The notes under the pieces: generated by a model | Told to the model about the DNA's origin: nothing | Database searches by the model: none | Seen by the model: only the letters and a program-made list of their open reading frames with translations | Shown here: piece by piece, positions 25,432 to 34,470 of the stretch | Numbering within the stretch: the first letter of the stretch is position 1 | How the letters are laid out: each line of letters opens with the position of its first letter | Source of the DNA: Bordetella parapertussis | GTDB taxonomy: Bacteria > Pseudomonadota > Gammaproteobacteria > Burkholderiales > Burkholderiaceae_B | Reading direction: 5' to 3' | Assembly: GCA_945897365.1 (NCBI GenBank) | Contig: CAMDFD010000005.1 | Coordinates: 112,103 to 176,102 of the forward strand | DNA length: 64,000 nucleotides | Program-made: the position numbers and the translations under genes

Positions 25432-26061
25432 TTAAGTACTGATACCGTGCAATGGTGCAATTATTTTCACCGCTGGGATTTCCAACATGCGTGCGAAATG
25501 ATCGGCAAGTTTTGGAAATTTTGTCAAATCGACGCCATCACCAGCCATCCAGCTTGTCATCGTAAACAAATAAGCATCAGCGACGGTGAATTGTTCACCC
25601 ATGACCCAAGGCCCACGCAAAATCTCTTTCTCGATGAGCTCGGCAGCCCCCGTCATATTCTCGGCCACTTTGGTTTTCATGCTCTTTTGGGCGTCGAGAT
25701 CATCGGACCAGCGACGACCGCGCGCGCCATGCGCGTGATGCACATGGACTGTTGAGCAAAACCAACTGTTGATGGATTGCATTTGCGCTAAAGCAAAGGG
25801 GTCGTCAAGCGGGGCGAGTCTAGCAGCAGGGAAGGTCTGGGCCAAATATAAAAGTAAAGCGGGCGTTTCAGTCAAAATACCTTGATCTGTTACCAATGCG
25901 GGTACCCGCCCCTTGGGATTGATCGCCAGATAGCCTGGTGCATTTTGGTCATTTTCACGGAGGTTCAGTTTCTCTGCCTCGTAATCAGCACCGATGTGCT
26001 CAAGCACAATATGTGTTGCCAGAGCACAGCTCAGTGGGGCGTAATAAAAGCGCATCGTCAT
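25432..26061 (-). CDS. Glutathione S-transferase family protein
   Basis: 209 residues. The N-terminal thioredoxin-like domain (MRFYYAPLSCALATHIVLEHIG) has Ser/Cys near residues 11-12 as in beta-class GSTs. The glutathione-site pieces are INPKGRVPALVTDQG (cis-Pro) and ETPALLLYLAQTFP, where the usual E-S is E-T. The all-helical C-terminal domain follows, with the N-capping box in EQFTVADAYLF. It conjugates or reduces with glutathione, substrate unknown. AAAGGAG lies 7 nt before the ATG at 26061. It lies 20 nt downstream of the J-domain gene. Confidence 0.9.
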   Translation of the reverse strand: MTMRFYYAPLSCALATHIVLEHIGADYEAEKLNLRENDQNAPGYLAINPKGRVPALVTDQGILTETPALLLYLAQTFPAARLAPLDDPFALAQMQSINSWFCSTVHVHHAHGARGRRWSDDLDAQKSMKTKVAENMTGAAELIEKEILRGPWVMGEQFTVADAYLFTMTSWMAGDGVDLTKFPKLADHFARMLEIPAVKIIAPLHGIST

Positions 26062-26080
26062 ATTTCTACTCCTTTGGTCT

Positions 26081-27163
26081 TTATGAGTCTAACGTTTGTT
26101 CTTTGATCCAGCGTTTGAGTCCAGTGTCTGTTTTAACGCTAGTGAGCTCTTCGTTCAAGCGCCTGAGCTCAAGCAGCATTTCGCGTTTGCGACTGTTGAG
26201 GTGATTTTTGAGCGAGGCCTCATGGATGGTCATCGAGGCCGGCAATACAAATTCCGCGGTAGCCTGCAACTCGGTGTCACGAATTTCACGATGTAGGGCC
26301 GTCAGGCGTTCACGCATCAGGTCGGTCAGTGCAGCGAGTTTTTTACGGGCCAAGGCCGAAGTCAAGGTAGCCTCGGGGAGTTGAGCCTTGGACTGAAGCT
26401 CAAGCAGTGCGAGTAAATCGCGTCGCTCGTAGGCGGTATTAGCCTCGCTCATTAATTGGGTTTTGTAGGCGCGCGCCTGCTCGTTGCTTTCGCGGTCGGG
26501 ATGCAGTGCGCTTGCCAGTTTGCGGTAAAGGCTGCGAAGAGCGCTTTCGACATCGTCAGCGGCTTGCAGATCTGCAGCCGACATTTTTTTCTTTTTGGCG
26601 CGTCGTGCCTCTCTGTTGCGCGCGCGCGCCTCGGCTTCTTTGCGCATAAAGTCGAATTTGGCATGCAGAACATCATCCAGATTTTCAAACACCTGGTCCT
26701 CGCCAAACTCCTCACCCATCGCTTCTTTAAGATAGGCTTGCGCCTCGGCGGCTTGCGCGCGCTCGATGTCAGCTAGTTTTTCTTCACTGTGAACATCGTG
26801 TAGTGCGCGCATGACGCGATCACCCGCGAGTGCGAATTCCATGGCGATACTGCAAATCAAGCGTCGAATCAGACGCTCATGACGGGCTGTCAGACCTTCG
26901 CCTTTGAGGCGCTGGTCGAGCCATAGCACCATGGCGCGCCGCAGGCTGTCTTGTTTTTTTTGCAGAACGGGGACAGTGCTTAAGTAAAGCCGACGATGCT
27001 GATCGATCAGTGTTTTGAGCGCCTCGAGTTTGCTGGAGAGCATTTTGCCCTGCTCGATCAGGAATTCAAATTCTGCTTGTTCCAGTGAATCAGGTGCTTC
27101 GTCTTGTTCGACGGCACTCAAGGCATGGATTTCAGTGGTGCTGGAGAGGGTTGTATTCTTCAA
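26081..27163 (-). CDS. J-domain (DnaJ-like) protein
   Basis: 360 residues, mostly charged helices. The J-domain signature lies in the C-terminal half: ESALRSLYRKLASALHPDRE (HPD triad near residue 218) followed by KTQLMSEANTAYERRDLLAL. The HPD loop stimulates Hsp70 ATPase; flanking helices (about 20-200, 250-350) are coiled-coil-like and may recognise clients. No Gly/Phe or zinc region exists, so it is a specialised co-chaperone. The start is uncertain: TTG at 27163 without ribosome-binding site; the frame remains open upstream. A structured inverted-repeat element lies directly upstream. Confidence 0.75.
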   Translation of the reverse strand: MKNTTLSSTTEIHALSAVEQDEAPDSLEQAEFEFLIEQGKMLSSKLEALKTLIDQHRRLYLSTVPVLQKKQDSLRRAMVLWLDQRLKGEGLTARHERLIRRLICSIAMEFALAGDRVMRALHDVHSEEKLADIERAQAAEAQAYLKEAMGEEFGEDQVFENLDDVLHAKFDFMRKEAEARARNREARRAKKKKMSAADLQAADDVESALRSLYRKLASALHPDRESNEQARAYKTQLMSEANTAYERRDLLALLELQSKAQLPEATLTSALARKKLAALTDLMRERLTALHREIRDTELQATAEFVLPASMTIHEASLKNHLNSRKREMLLELRRLNEELTSVKTDTGLKRWIKEQTLDS

Positions 27164-27184
27164 AAGGCTGCAATAGGTCTGGTT

Positions 27185-27274
27185 CTGTGGGGCGGCTTAG
27201 AACAGGCAAATTGATGCCGTTTCCGAAACACCTCTCAGTTTAGCCGTTCTTGAGACTAAACCGGTGCCCCACAG
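27185..27274 (-). ncRNA. Candidate multi-stem RNA element between bug gene and J-domain gene
   Basis: Read on the minus strand, a 9-bp closing stem CTGTGGGGC / GCCCCACAG brackets three inner hairpins: GTTTAG / CTAAAC, GTTT-cgg-AAAC and GGCA-tcaatt-TGCC. The whole 90-nt fold fills most of the 127-bp interval, 21 nt before the putative start of the J-domain gene. No U-tract follows, so it is not an ordinary terminator. It could be a leader structure, a processing site or a mobile palindromic repeat. Function inferred from symmetry only. Confidence 0.4.
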
Positions 27275-27290
27275 TCATTCTTCAAGCAGC

Positions 27291-28262
27291 TTATTCAGCC
27301 CGAATATTCGCTCCTTTGATGATCGGTGCGTACTTGCTCATCTCTGAGGCGATAAATTTTACAAATTCTGCGCCTGAGATTGGGCGTGGAGTCAAACCTT
27401 GGTCCTCAAGTTGTTTGACTACAGCCGGATTTGTCAGGGCGGCTGTGACATCCGTTGTGATTTTATTCAGAACAGGCGCAGGGAGGTTTCTGGGTCCAAA
27501 CACACCGAACCAGTTCGTGAGTTGAATTGCGGGGTAGCCCAATTCGACAAAGGTCGGCACGTCTGGCAGTAATTTTTCACGTTGACTGCCTGCAACGGCG
27601 ATGGGCGTGACCTTGCCGGCGCGTATTTGTCCTAAAAGAGGGGGGGTCGTCGCAAAGAATAGATCAATCTGACCACCAACAAGTGCTGCGACAGCTGGGC
27701 CTGTTCCCTTGTAGGGGATGTGGGTGAGTGGAGTCTTTGTGGCACCACCAAGCATTTCACCGGCCATGTGCTGTTGTCCTCCCACACCGGGCGAGCCATA
27801 GGTCAAGGGAGTCGCGCCCTTGCCCTTATCCAGTATCTCTTTGAGGGATTTCACAGGGAGCTTGGCACCGACTGCCAGAACAAGCGGCGCGTCTGCAGCC
27901 AGTGAAATCGGCGTGAGATCCTTGATCGGATCGTATCGCATATTTGTAAATACGAGTTGATTGATGGAAACTTCTGGCGTGTAGCCGAGTAGCAAAGTGT
28001 AGCCATCTGGGTTGGCTCGCACGACGTCGTTTGCTGCGATCATGCCGCTGGCGCCTGGTTTGTTTTCAACCACAACGGCCTGACCCCATTTTTCCGACAG
28101 ATACTTGGACAGGACGCGGGCAATGATATCGGTCGCCCCGCCTGGACCGTAGCCGACTAGAAGCTTGACGGGTTTGTCAGGATAGGCTGCGGCTGCTTGA
28201 GGGGCAGTGATGAGTGTCGTGACAGTCAATAGTGCAGATAAAAGGGAGAGTCGTAGTTTCAT
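27291..28262 (-). CDS. Bug/TctC family periplasmic solute-binding protein
   Basis: 323 residues. The signal peptide is 1-25 (TLITAPQAAAA), mature start YPDKPVKLLVGYGPGG. Typical pieces are VVENKPGASGMIAANDV, NPDGYTLLLGYTPEVS, GSPGVGGQQHMAGEML and PVAALVGGQIDLFFAT-like AALVGGQIDLFFATTPP. It binds a small organic acid or related solute in the periplasm. No TctAB permease genes adjoin; instead it lies 19 nt downstream of a metallophosphoesterase gene on the same strand, under the divergent IclR regulator. Confidence 0.9.
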   Translation of the reverse strand: MKLRLSLLSALLTVTTLITAPQAAAAYPDKPVKLLVGYGPGGATDIIARVLSKYLSEKWGQAVVVENKPGASGMIAANDVVRANPDGYTLLLGYTPEVSINQLVFTNMRYDPIKDLTPISLAADAPLVLAVGAKLPVKSLKEILDKGKGATPLTYGSPGVGGQQHMAGEMLGGATKTPLTHIPYKGTGPAVAALVGGQIDLFFATTPPLLGQIRAGKVTPIAVAGSQREKLLPDVPTFVELGYPAIQLTNWFGVFGPRNLPAPVLNKITTDVTAALTNPAVVKQLEDQGLTPRPISGAEFVKFIASEMSKYAPIIKGANIRAE

Positions 28263-28281
28263 GCTGTGCTCCTAAGGTGGA

Positions 28282-30354
28282 TTAATTCAGGCTAAATAAC
28301 ACTGCGTTGATTTCAGAAGGGGTTTGGATTGCGTTCAGTGAAGGTGAGGCGTCAGAACCGAGATTGCTTTGCTCTCTGCCGTTCGCGGTGAGATCGATGA
28401 CCGCTGAAACGTTGATCAACTGCTTTGTTTTTGATGCGAGAGCCTTTGCCTCTCCAAAATGAATCTGGTGCTCCCGCTCATCCGCAGTAAAGACGAGATG
28501 CGAACCGGATTTGGAGCGTGCGGTATCGACGCTGATTTTTTTTGTGTTTGAAAAAATAGAATTGATGTGGGCAAAGACATGTGCCGCAGTGTTGGGGTTG
28601 AATTGTCGGTCGATGAAAGCACCTCGCGGGTAATAACCTCTATCGACATCCATGAAGGTGTCGAAAATGTACTGAACCCCGCTTGAACTTTTTGAGTAAA
28701 GCATTGCCACACAGACTTTTTCGATCAGTGCCGCTTCGTCATCGTTTGATTGAGCGATACTCGGTCCACTCAGTTTGAGCGAAGCAACGATCTTGCATTG
28801 GTATTCCTTTGCAAACTCATTGAGCACAGGCGCTACGCGCAAGAGGTCTTGATCGGATTCGACGCGTACTGTGATGCCATCGATCGCTTTGGTGGCAAGT
28901 GCCTCCTGGATGAGCGAAGCCTGAGCAGTCAGATCATCAGTCGTAAAACCTGATTTGACGAAATGGCTGAAATGTTTGCCGTCGTAATGTGAGTCATCGT
29001 AGGTATGGATTTTGCACCAGAAAATGCCCAAGTTTGTTTTCGCTTTGAATACTGTTAACTTCTCCAGACTCGATTGGAATCGCGCAGTGCTTAGATTCGT
29101 TTCAATACCCGTCACGCCGGCGCGTCCAAGGTTGACCTCCAGTAGGCTGTTCTTGGGTGCGCCTAAAGAGGTAAGTAAAAAGCGATGTCCCATATTTGCC
29201 AGGAGTTGCATACGGCGATTCGTGGCGTCATCGAGCACATCCTGATCGGTCACCTTGGAGAGCTTGGCTCCCATTTCCCAGAGCGCAAGCAGGGGATAGT
29301 CGTTGCGTGCGGATTTGCGGCCAAACTCTTGCACGCCACCTGTCGCGGGGATCTGTGCGACTTCGGTCCACGTGTGTCGCAATTCGACACCAACTTGATT
29401 GAAGTCGGAGCTTTTCGGATTGGTGAGGTATTGGACGGAGCTTTTCTTTTCCTGAGACGAGGCACTGGTGCGCACACCCATCGTACGGATTGGGTAGGCG
29501 ATGTGGCCGTCTGCGAAAACATCAACAATGAAATAACCAAATTTGGCGACATCGCCTCGACCGAATTCGACTGTTGGTTTGACACGATAAAACTCTGAAT
29601 AGTCATGTCGTAAAAAGGCGGTCGAGGGGAGCATATAAAACCCGGACTGATCGAGCTGCTCGTACCAGAAGTTGTGAACATGACCCGCGAAAGAGGCTTC
29701 GACATTGGGGCGTTTCATCAGTTTGACGAGCCAGGAGCGTCCGGGCTCATCTAGGTTGTCATAGCTGCCATGCTCGGTTTCGCTGTAAACAAAGGGCGGG
29801 TAATGCATGAACAGGAATACTCTTTTGTCTGCCGCAGAATGGATTTGATCCTCAAGCCATGTTTTTTGTTCTTGTTCGGCAGCCAGTCCTGAGTTGATCA
29901 AAAGAGAGTTGATCAACACGCAGCGGATATTTTCCATATCGACGCTGTAATAGTCTTTGCCAAATGCTTTTCGGTAGGCCGCGAGATGGGGCTCGCAGAT
30001 CTGATCGGCGGGCATCCAGTCAATACGTTTGTCGCCGACATCGTGATTGCCGGGCAGGACGTGTAATGGACAGCGCAACTGACTACTGATCTGCTTGAAC
30101 TGATCGACCGCCTGCATAAAGGTCGGGAGGGCGGGCATGGGGTGGACGATATCGCCGAGATGGATCACGAACTTTGGTTGCGGCTCCATCTGCGCGATAT
30201 CTTCGAACACAAAACGGGCTCGCTCGTTCGCGAGGTGATTAGTCTCGAAAGGCGAGCTTGAAACGTTGTCGCTTTCGTTAACGTGCGTGTCTGCGACGAC
30301 GACGAAAGAAAAGAGGGGTTGCGCGGAGCCCGCAGGCCTATTTTTTTTATGCAT
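28282..30354 (-). CDS. Calcineurin-like metallophosphoesterase with large C-terminal domain
   Basis: 690 residues. The N-terminal 270 residues hold all metallophosphoesterase motifs in order: VVADTHVNES (D-x-H), HLGDIVH (GD), LPGNHDVGD (GNHD), FMHYPPF and AGHVHNF (GHxH), so a dinuclear metal site is complete. No signal peptide is seen. The remaining 400 residues (about 300-690) contain alternating strand/helix segments such as KAIDGITVRVESDQDLLRV and KIVASLKLSGPSI that look barrel-like; I cannot assign them. Phosphodiester or phosphomonoester substrate unknown. Probably co-transcribed with the Bug gene and controlled by the divergent IclR protein. Confidence 0.82.
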   Translation of the reverse strand: MHKKNRPAGSAQPLFSFVVVADTHVNESDNVSSSPFETNHLANERARFVFEDIAQMEPQPKFVIHLGDIVHPMPALPTFMQAVDQFKQISSQLRCPLHVLPGNHDVGDKRIDWMPADQICEPHLAAYRKAFGKDYYSVDMENIRCVLINSLLINSGLAAEQEQKTWLEDQIHSAADKRVFLFMHYPPFVYSETEHGSYDNLDEPGRSWLVKLMKRPNVEASFAGHVHNFWYEQLDQSGFYMLPSTAFLRHDYSEFYRVKPTVEFGRGDVAKFGYFIVDVFADGHIAYPIRTMGVRTSASSQEKKSSVQYLTNPKSSDFNQVGVELRHTWTEVAQIPATGGVQEFGRKSARNDYPLLALWEMGAKLSKVTDQDVLDDATNRRMQLLANMGHRFLLTSLGAPKNSLLEVNLGRAGVTGIETNLSTARFQSSLEKLTVFKAKTNLGIFWCKIHTYDDSHYDGKHFSHFVKSGFTTDDLTAQASLIQEALATKAIDGITVRVESDQDLLRVAPVLNEFAKEYQCKIVASLKLSGPSIAQSNDDEAALIEKVCVAMLYSKSSSGVQYIFDTFMDVDRGYYPRGAFIDRQFNPNTAAHVFAHINSIFSNTKKISVDTARSKSGSHLVFTADEREHQIHFGEAKALASKTKQLINVSAVIDLTANGREQSNLGSDASPSLNAIQTPSEINAVLFSLN

Positions 30355-30363
30355 CTGTTAATT

Positions 30364-30394
30364 CCGAATAGTTGAATTAATAACCGAATAGTTG
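30364..30394. repeat. Direct repeat pair in iclR / phosphoesterase divergent promoter
   Basis: CCGAATAGTTG occurs at 30364-30374 and again at 30384-30394, identical over 11 bp with a 20-bp period, about two helical turns. It lies in the 109-bp interval between divergent genes of an IclR-family regulator and a phosphoesterase-Bug unit, close to the phosphoesterase start. Candidate binding sites for the regulator (inference). Confidence 0.5.
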
Positions 30395-30463
30395 TAATTT
30401 ATTATGTTTACATAAAGCTACAATGTCAATGAGAAAAGATAAATGTCAAAGGTATAGCGATCA

Positions 30464-31291
30464 ATGCGAAGTCCCAAGGATGCTCTTGAGAGCCGAGACC
30501 CAGGTTTTCTGGACATGGAAATGCTTCAACAGCAGCCGCAGTTTGCTTCGACCTTGGCCAATGGACTCGCCGTCTTGGGGTGCTTCGGACAAGGCGAATC
30601 CCTACTTGGAAACAAAGAGCTTTCGGAGCGGTTATTGCTCGCTCGTCCGACGGTCACGCGGTTGACCTATACCTTGATGGGACTTGGTTACTTGAGGCGA
30701 GACAGAGCTTCGGGCAAGTATGCGCTCGGCGCGGCGGTTCTTTCTTTGGGATACCCGCTTTTGTCGCAGATGGCCATTAGGCAGGTAGCGGGTCCGGAGA
30801 TGATGGAGCTGGCATGCCTTGCCAATGGCCCAGTCTCGATGGGGATGCGGGATCGTTTGCAGGTTGTTTATGTCGAAACTGTCGTGGGTAGTGAAAGCAA
30901 TTTCACCAAACCCGGCATAGGTTCCACCAGACCTTTGCTGAGAACTGCGATGGGGCGTGCCTTGCTCTATGGACATACCCAACAGGAACGTGGCTATATC
31001 TATAATGGTTTAAAGTCCGTGCATCCAGAGGACTATGCGTCCTTTCTTGCTCCGACCGAGCAGGCATACAAGCAGCTTAAATCGTCAGGTTTCTGTACAG
31101 TGATTGGTGAGTGGCAGCCGACGCTGGCCGCTGTTGCTGTGCCGCTATGTGTTCGCTATAACGGCGTCCCACTGGCTTTTAATTTGACGGTGGCAACGTA
31201 TGAAATGGATGAAAAAATGATCATTGAAAAATTTGCGCCCCGGCTATTAAATTTAGTGCGGGGCGTCGAGCGCACACTTGGCTTGAGTTGA
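30464..31291 (+). CDS. IclR-family transcriptional regulator
   Basis: 275 residues. The winged helix-turn-helix lies around residues 25-85 (STLANGLAVLGCFGQGESLLGN, then SERLLLARPTVTRLTYTLMG and GYLRRDRASGKYALG). The C-terminal effector domain follows (about 100-270: VETVVGSESNFTKPGIGSTRP, TAMGRALLYG, ECQPTL-type GEWQPTLAAVAVPL). IclR proteins respond to small organic acids and usually repress divergent or neighbouring catabolic genes. The adjacent divergent targets are the metallophosphoesterase and Bug genes. The ATG at 30464 has no strong ribosome-binding site. It is convergent with the TRAP permease gene, 4 nt apart. Confidence 0.9.
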   Translation: MRSPKDALESRDPGFLDMEMLQQQPQFASTLANGLAVLGCFGQGESLLGNKELSERLLLARPTVTRLTYTLMGLGYLRRDRASGKYALGAAVLSLGYPLLSQMAIRQVAGPEMMELACLANGPVSMGMRDRLQVVYVETVVGSESNFTKPGIGSTRPLLRTAMGRALLYGHTQQERGYIYNGLKSVHPEDYASFLAPTEQAYKQLKSSGFCTVIGEWQPTLAAVAVPLCVRYNGVPLAFNLTVATYEMDEKMIIEKFAPRLLNLVRGVERTLGLS

Positions 31292-31295
31292 GGCC

Positions 31296-33311
31296 TTAAC
31301 CTGCTGAGAGCCCCATATTCCGCTTGCGCCTGATCAACTGACTGATCAACACCAAAATAAACCCAGTAAAGCCGACTAGATCTGCCCAGTTGTCTGGGTA
31401 GGTGAGGGCAACACCAGCAATGACCATGATGGTGCGCTCGATCAGGTGTGTTTTTTCAATGAACCAACCCTGCAATCCGCCAGCGAGACAGACAATGCCG
31501 ATCGCAGCCGTGAACGTGATCCACGCGATCTGTAGCCAGTCGGCATTGGCCAAGGCTTTAGTCGAACCCATCAGCAACAGGCTCGTTCCCTCGTCGCCCA
31601 ACACAAACATAAACGGAACGAGAATCGCGGGTGCGACGTATTTCCAGGTTTGAAGCGTCGTTTTATACGGATCGCCTTTGCAGATTGCCGCCGCGGCAAA
31701 CGGTGATAGTGCGGTCGGAGGGGAGACCTCGGAAAGCACGGCGTAATAAAAGATAAACATGTGTGCTGCAAAATCTGGCACGCCTAAATTGATCAAGGCA
31801 GGGGCTGCGATCACTGCGCAGATAATGTAGGACGCGGTGACAGGTACGGCTAGACCCACGACCCAAACGACGAGGCCCGTGAAAATCGCAGTCAGCAAAA
31901 GAGAGCCGCCTGCATACTCAATTACGATGGAACTGAATTTCAAACCAAGGCCTGTGAGTGTCACAGTGCCCACGATCAGTCCGGCACCCGCGCAGGTCAC
32001 GGCAATCGACAGCACGCCGGTCGAGCCCGAGGCTAGCGCTTTGATCAAGTTTGATTGATAAAAACCTTTGAAAAAAGGTTCGCGACCTCGTAGCCAATCA
32101 TAAGAAATAATGGCGGTATCGCGTCTGAGCATGCTGGTTCCAGCAGAAACGATGGTCGCCCAAAATACCGACATGATGGGCGAGAAGCCGATCATCATGA
32201 AGACCACGATCGAGATCAGCGAGAAAAAGTGAAACCAGTATTTTTTAGTCAGTGACCAAGCGCTTTCGGCGGCTTCGAACGACATTTTCTTCATGCCGTA
32301 TTTGCGCACGTCAATTTCTACCATAATGAATAAACCGAGGTAGAACAAGATGGTCGGAATCGTCGCCATCAAGAGAACATCGAGATAGGAAATTTTCAGG
32401 AAGTCCGCGATTAGAAAGGCCGCGGCACCCAATACGGGAGGCGAAATGATCGCGCCCAAACCGCCAGCCGCGAGTAACCCACCCGCGGCATTTTTTTCGT
32501 AGCCCACTTTTTCCAACATTGGGGCGGCAACTGAGCCAACGGTGACGGTCGTGGCGACACCAGAGCCAGAGGGACCACCCAACAGAAACGAGGACAAGAC
32601 GATGGTGCGACCTACGCCTGAGGACTTACCGCCCATGGCCGCAAAGGAAAAGTCGATAAAAAATTTACCGGCACCGGTAAATTGTAAAAAGGCGCCAAAG
32701 ATCGTAAAGAGGATAATCAGTGTGGCGGACACATCGAGCGCGGTGCCATAGATGCCCTCGAGCGTCATGTACATAAAGCCAACAAAACGACCGATCTCAT
32801 ACCCTTTGTGCGTCCAAGGGGCGGGGAGATAATTACCAAACAAGGCGTACATGATAAACAGGACCGTAACGGTCACCAACACCATGCCATTGGTGCGGCG
32901 TAACGCCTCGAGAATCATCAAGATCAGGACAACACCTACAGCGATATCGAGCGGGAAGGGCTCGGTATTACGATCGGTAAAGTCATCGCCACCACTTAGA
33001 ATGTAGTAGGCCACAAAAATAGAAAAGCACGCAACGATCAAGTCCCACCACATCAAGCGGTTTTTGAAACGAGCGGTAATGGGAAACATCAGAAAAACGA
33101 GGAACAGCACAATCGCGAGGTGAATTGTACGCAAAACCTGCGTTGGAACGATTTCGTATGCGGCATACAAGTGAAAGACCGACATACCGACCGCGCAAAG
33201 TGTCAGAAATATGGCGAGTAAGCCACGATAATCGTTGGCATCGCCTTCTTCTTGTCGGATGAGTTCATCTAGTTTTTGTTGTGTAGCGCGATCGATGGTC
33301 GACTCACTCAT
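31296..33311 (-). CDS. TRAP transporter fused 4TM/12TM permease (TAXI-associated)
   Basis: 671 residues with about 17 membrane segments. The N-terminal third is the DctQ-like small-subunit part. The remainder is the DctM-like channel, with GGKSSGVGRTIVLSSFLLGG, SGVATTVTVGSVAAPMLEKV, GGLGAIISPPVLGAAAFLIA and SEVSPPTALSPFAAAAICKG. Fused permeases of this type pair with TAXI-family receptors, and one is encoded just upstream. It drives secondary, ion-coupled uptake of an organic solute. A rho-independent-type hairpin separates receptor and permease genes. Confidence 0.93.
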   Translation of the reverse strand: MSESTIDRATQQKLDELIRQEEGDANDYRGLLAIFLTLCAVGMSVFHLYAAYEIVPTQVLRTIHLAIVLFLVFLMFPITARFKNRLMWWDLIVACFSIFVAYYILSGGDDFTDRNTEPFPLDIAVGVVLILMILEALRRTNGMVLVTVTVLFIMYALFGNYLPAPWTHKGYEIGRFVGFMYMTLEGIYGTALDVSATLIILFTIFGAFLQFTGAGKFFIDFSFAAMGGKSSGVGRTIVLSSFLLGGPSGSGVATTVTVGSVAAPMLEKVGYEKNAAGGLLAAGGLGAIISPPVLGAAAFLIADFLKISYLDVLLMATIPTILFYLGLFIMVEIDVRKYGMKKMSFEAAESAWSLTKKYWFHFFSLISIVVFMMIGFSPIMSVFWATIVSAGTSMLRRDTAIISYDWLRGREPFFKGFYQSNLIKALASGSTGVLSIAVTCAGAGLIVGTVTLTGLGLKFSSIVIEYAGGSLLLTAIFTGLVVWVVGLAVPVTASYIICAVIAAPALINLGVPDFAAHMFIFYYAVLSEVSPPTALSPFAAAAICKGDPYKTTLQTWKYVAPAILVPFMFVLGDEGTSLLLMGSTKALANADWLQIAWITFTAAIGIVCLAGGLQGWFIEKTHLIERTIMVIAGVALTYPDNWADLVGFTGFILVLISQLIRRKRNMGLSAG

Positions 33312-33347
33312 GGCTGTACCCAGTTCTATTTATATTGATGTGAATAT

Positions 33348-33387
33348 AAAAAATTCAGCAAGTGCGCCTGATGACGAACTTGCTGAA
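33348..33387 (-). terminator. Rho-independent-type attenuator between TAXI receptor and TRAP permease genes
   Basis: On the minus strand, TTCAGCAAGT, a 14-nt loop, ACTTGCTGAA (perfect 10-bp stem), then TTTTTT. It begins 31 nt after the receptor stop and 36 nt before the permease start. Stem plus U-tract is the standard intrinsic-terminator form; since the permease has no other evident promoter, partial read-through is likely. Confidence 0.85.
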
Positions 33388-33418
33388 GATATTGCGGTAA
33401 TTCAAAGAAATCGTGTAC

Positions 33419-34372
33419 TTACTGAACGCTCTGTCCTTTTTCTTTGAAGTATTTCAAGGCGCCTGGATGGAAAGGCAATGGTGTCGCTGCGGCCTTTTGA
33501 TTTTCTAGTTTCACGCTGTCGTATTCGCGGTGCGTGCGAACGAGCTCTTCTTTGTTGTCGAATACAGCCTTGGTGATTTTGTATGCTTCGTCGTCGGACA
33601 TTTTGCCATTGACAATCAAGATGTTAGAGACCGAAGCGTTTTTGTTGTCACCGGCCATACCGGAGTAGGTCGCCTTGGGGATGGTGTCTTTGAAATACAG
33701 GTTGCCGTATTTCTTGTTCATGGCATCGACTGCTTCTGCATGGTCGATCATGACAATCTTGGTGCCGGGGGTATTAGCCAGGTCAGTGACCGCGGCGGTT
33801 GGTAAGCCACCCACCCAAAAGAAGGCGTCGATTTTGCGGTCTTTAACGGCGTTGACGGACTCGGCCACACCGAGGCGTTCACGGCGTAAGTCTTTGTCTT
33901 TATCCAGACCTGCAGCTTCGATCAGGCGGAAAGCCATGACCTCCGTAGCGCTGCCTGGGCTGCCTGTGCTGACGCGTTTGCCTTTCAGGTCTTTCATTGT
34001 TTTGATACCGCTGGCCTCAGTCGTCACAACATGCATGCGGTTGGGGTACAGGACGAGTAATGTTTTGACATCGACTTTACGACCAGAAAACTTGTCCTTA
34101 CCGTCCAAGGCATCTTTGGCCGCATCCGCCATCGAAAAGGCCATGTAGGGTTTGCCCGAGCCAATTAGTTTGAGGTTGTCGACGGATCCGCCAGTGACTT
34201 CAGCGGTGGCGGTCATTCCGGGTACTTTTTTGGTAAGCACGGCAGCCAAGCCGCCGCCCATGGGGTAATAAACACCACCGGTACCACCTGTGGCGATCGA
34301 ATAATTTTGCGCATTGGCAGCACCTGCGCAGACGACCGCAAAGCTTATTAGTAGGGTTTTTAACAGTTTCAT
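33419..34372 (-). CDS. TAXI-family TRAP transporter solute receptor
   Basis: 317 residues. The signal peptide is 1-22 (LKTLLISFAVVCAGAANA), mature protein beginning QNYSIATGGTGGVYYPMGGG, the diagnostic TAXI opening. Further features are DLKGKRVSTGSPGSATEVMA and the FHPGALKYFKEKG end. It delivers its ligand (often glutamate/aromatic or other carboxylates in characterised relatives) to the fused TRAP permease downstream. ATG 34372 with GGAGAG upstream was preferred to 34402. Third gene position in a CMD-TAXI-TRAP set. Confidence 0.92.
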   Translation of the reverse strand: MKLLKTLLISFAVVCAGAANAQNYSIATGGTGGVYYPMGGGLAAVLTKKVPGMTATAEVTGGSVDNLKLIGSGKPYMAFSMADAAKDALDGKDKFSGRKVDVKTLLVLYPNRMHVVTTEASGIKTMKDLKGKRVSTGSPGSATEVMAFRLIEAAGLDKDKDLRRERLGVAESVNAVKDRKIDAFFWVGGLPTAAVTDLANTPGTKIVMIDHAEAVDAMNKKYGNLYFKDTIPKATYSGMAGDNKNASVSNILIVNGKMSDDEAYKITKAVFDNKEELVRTHREYDSVKLENQKAAATPLPFHPGALKYFKEKGQSVQ

Positions 34373-34470
34373 GGTTCTCTCCGAAATATTTTTCTCTAGC
34401 ATTTGTCAGCAAGGACTATGGTTAACATAACTCAAAATGGTCATGACCTCAATGGCGGTTTACGAGCACA

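Noticed and set aside
29250..29705. Minus-strand alternative ORF inside the phosphoesterase gene
   Set aside because: It lies in another frame of a gene with complete catalytic motifs and has no family features or ribosome-binding site.
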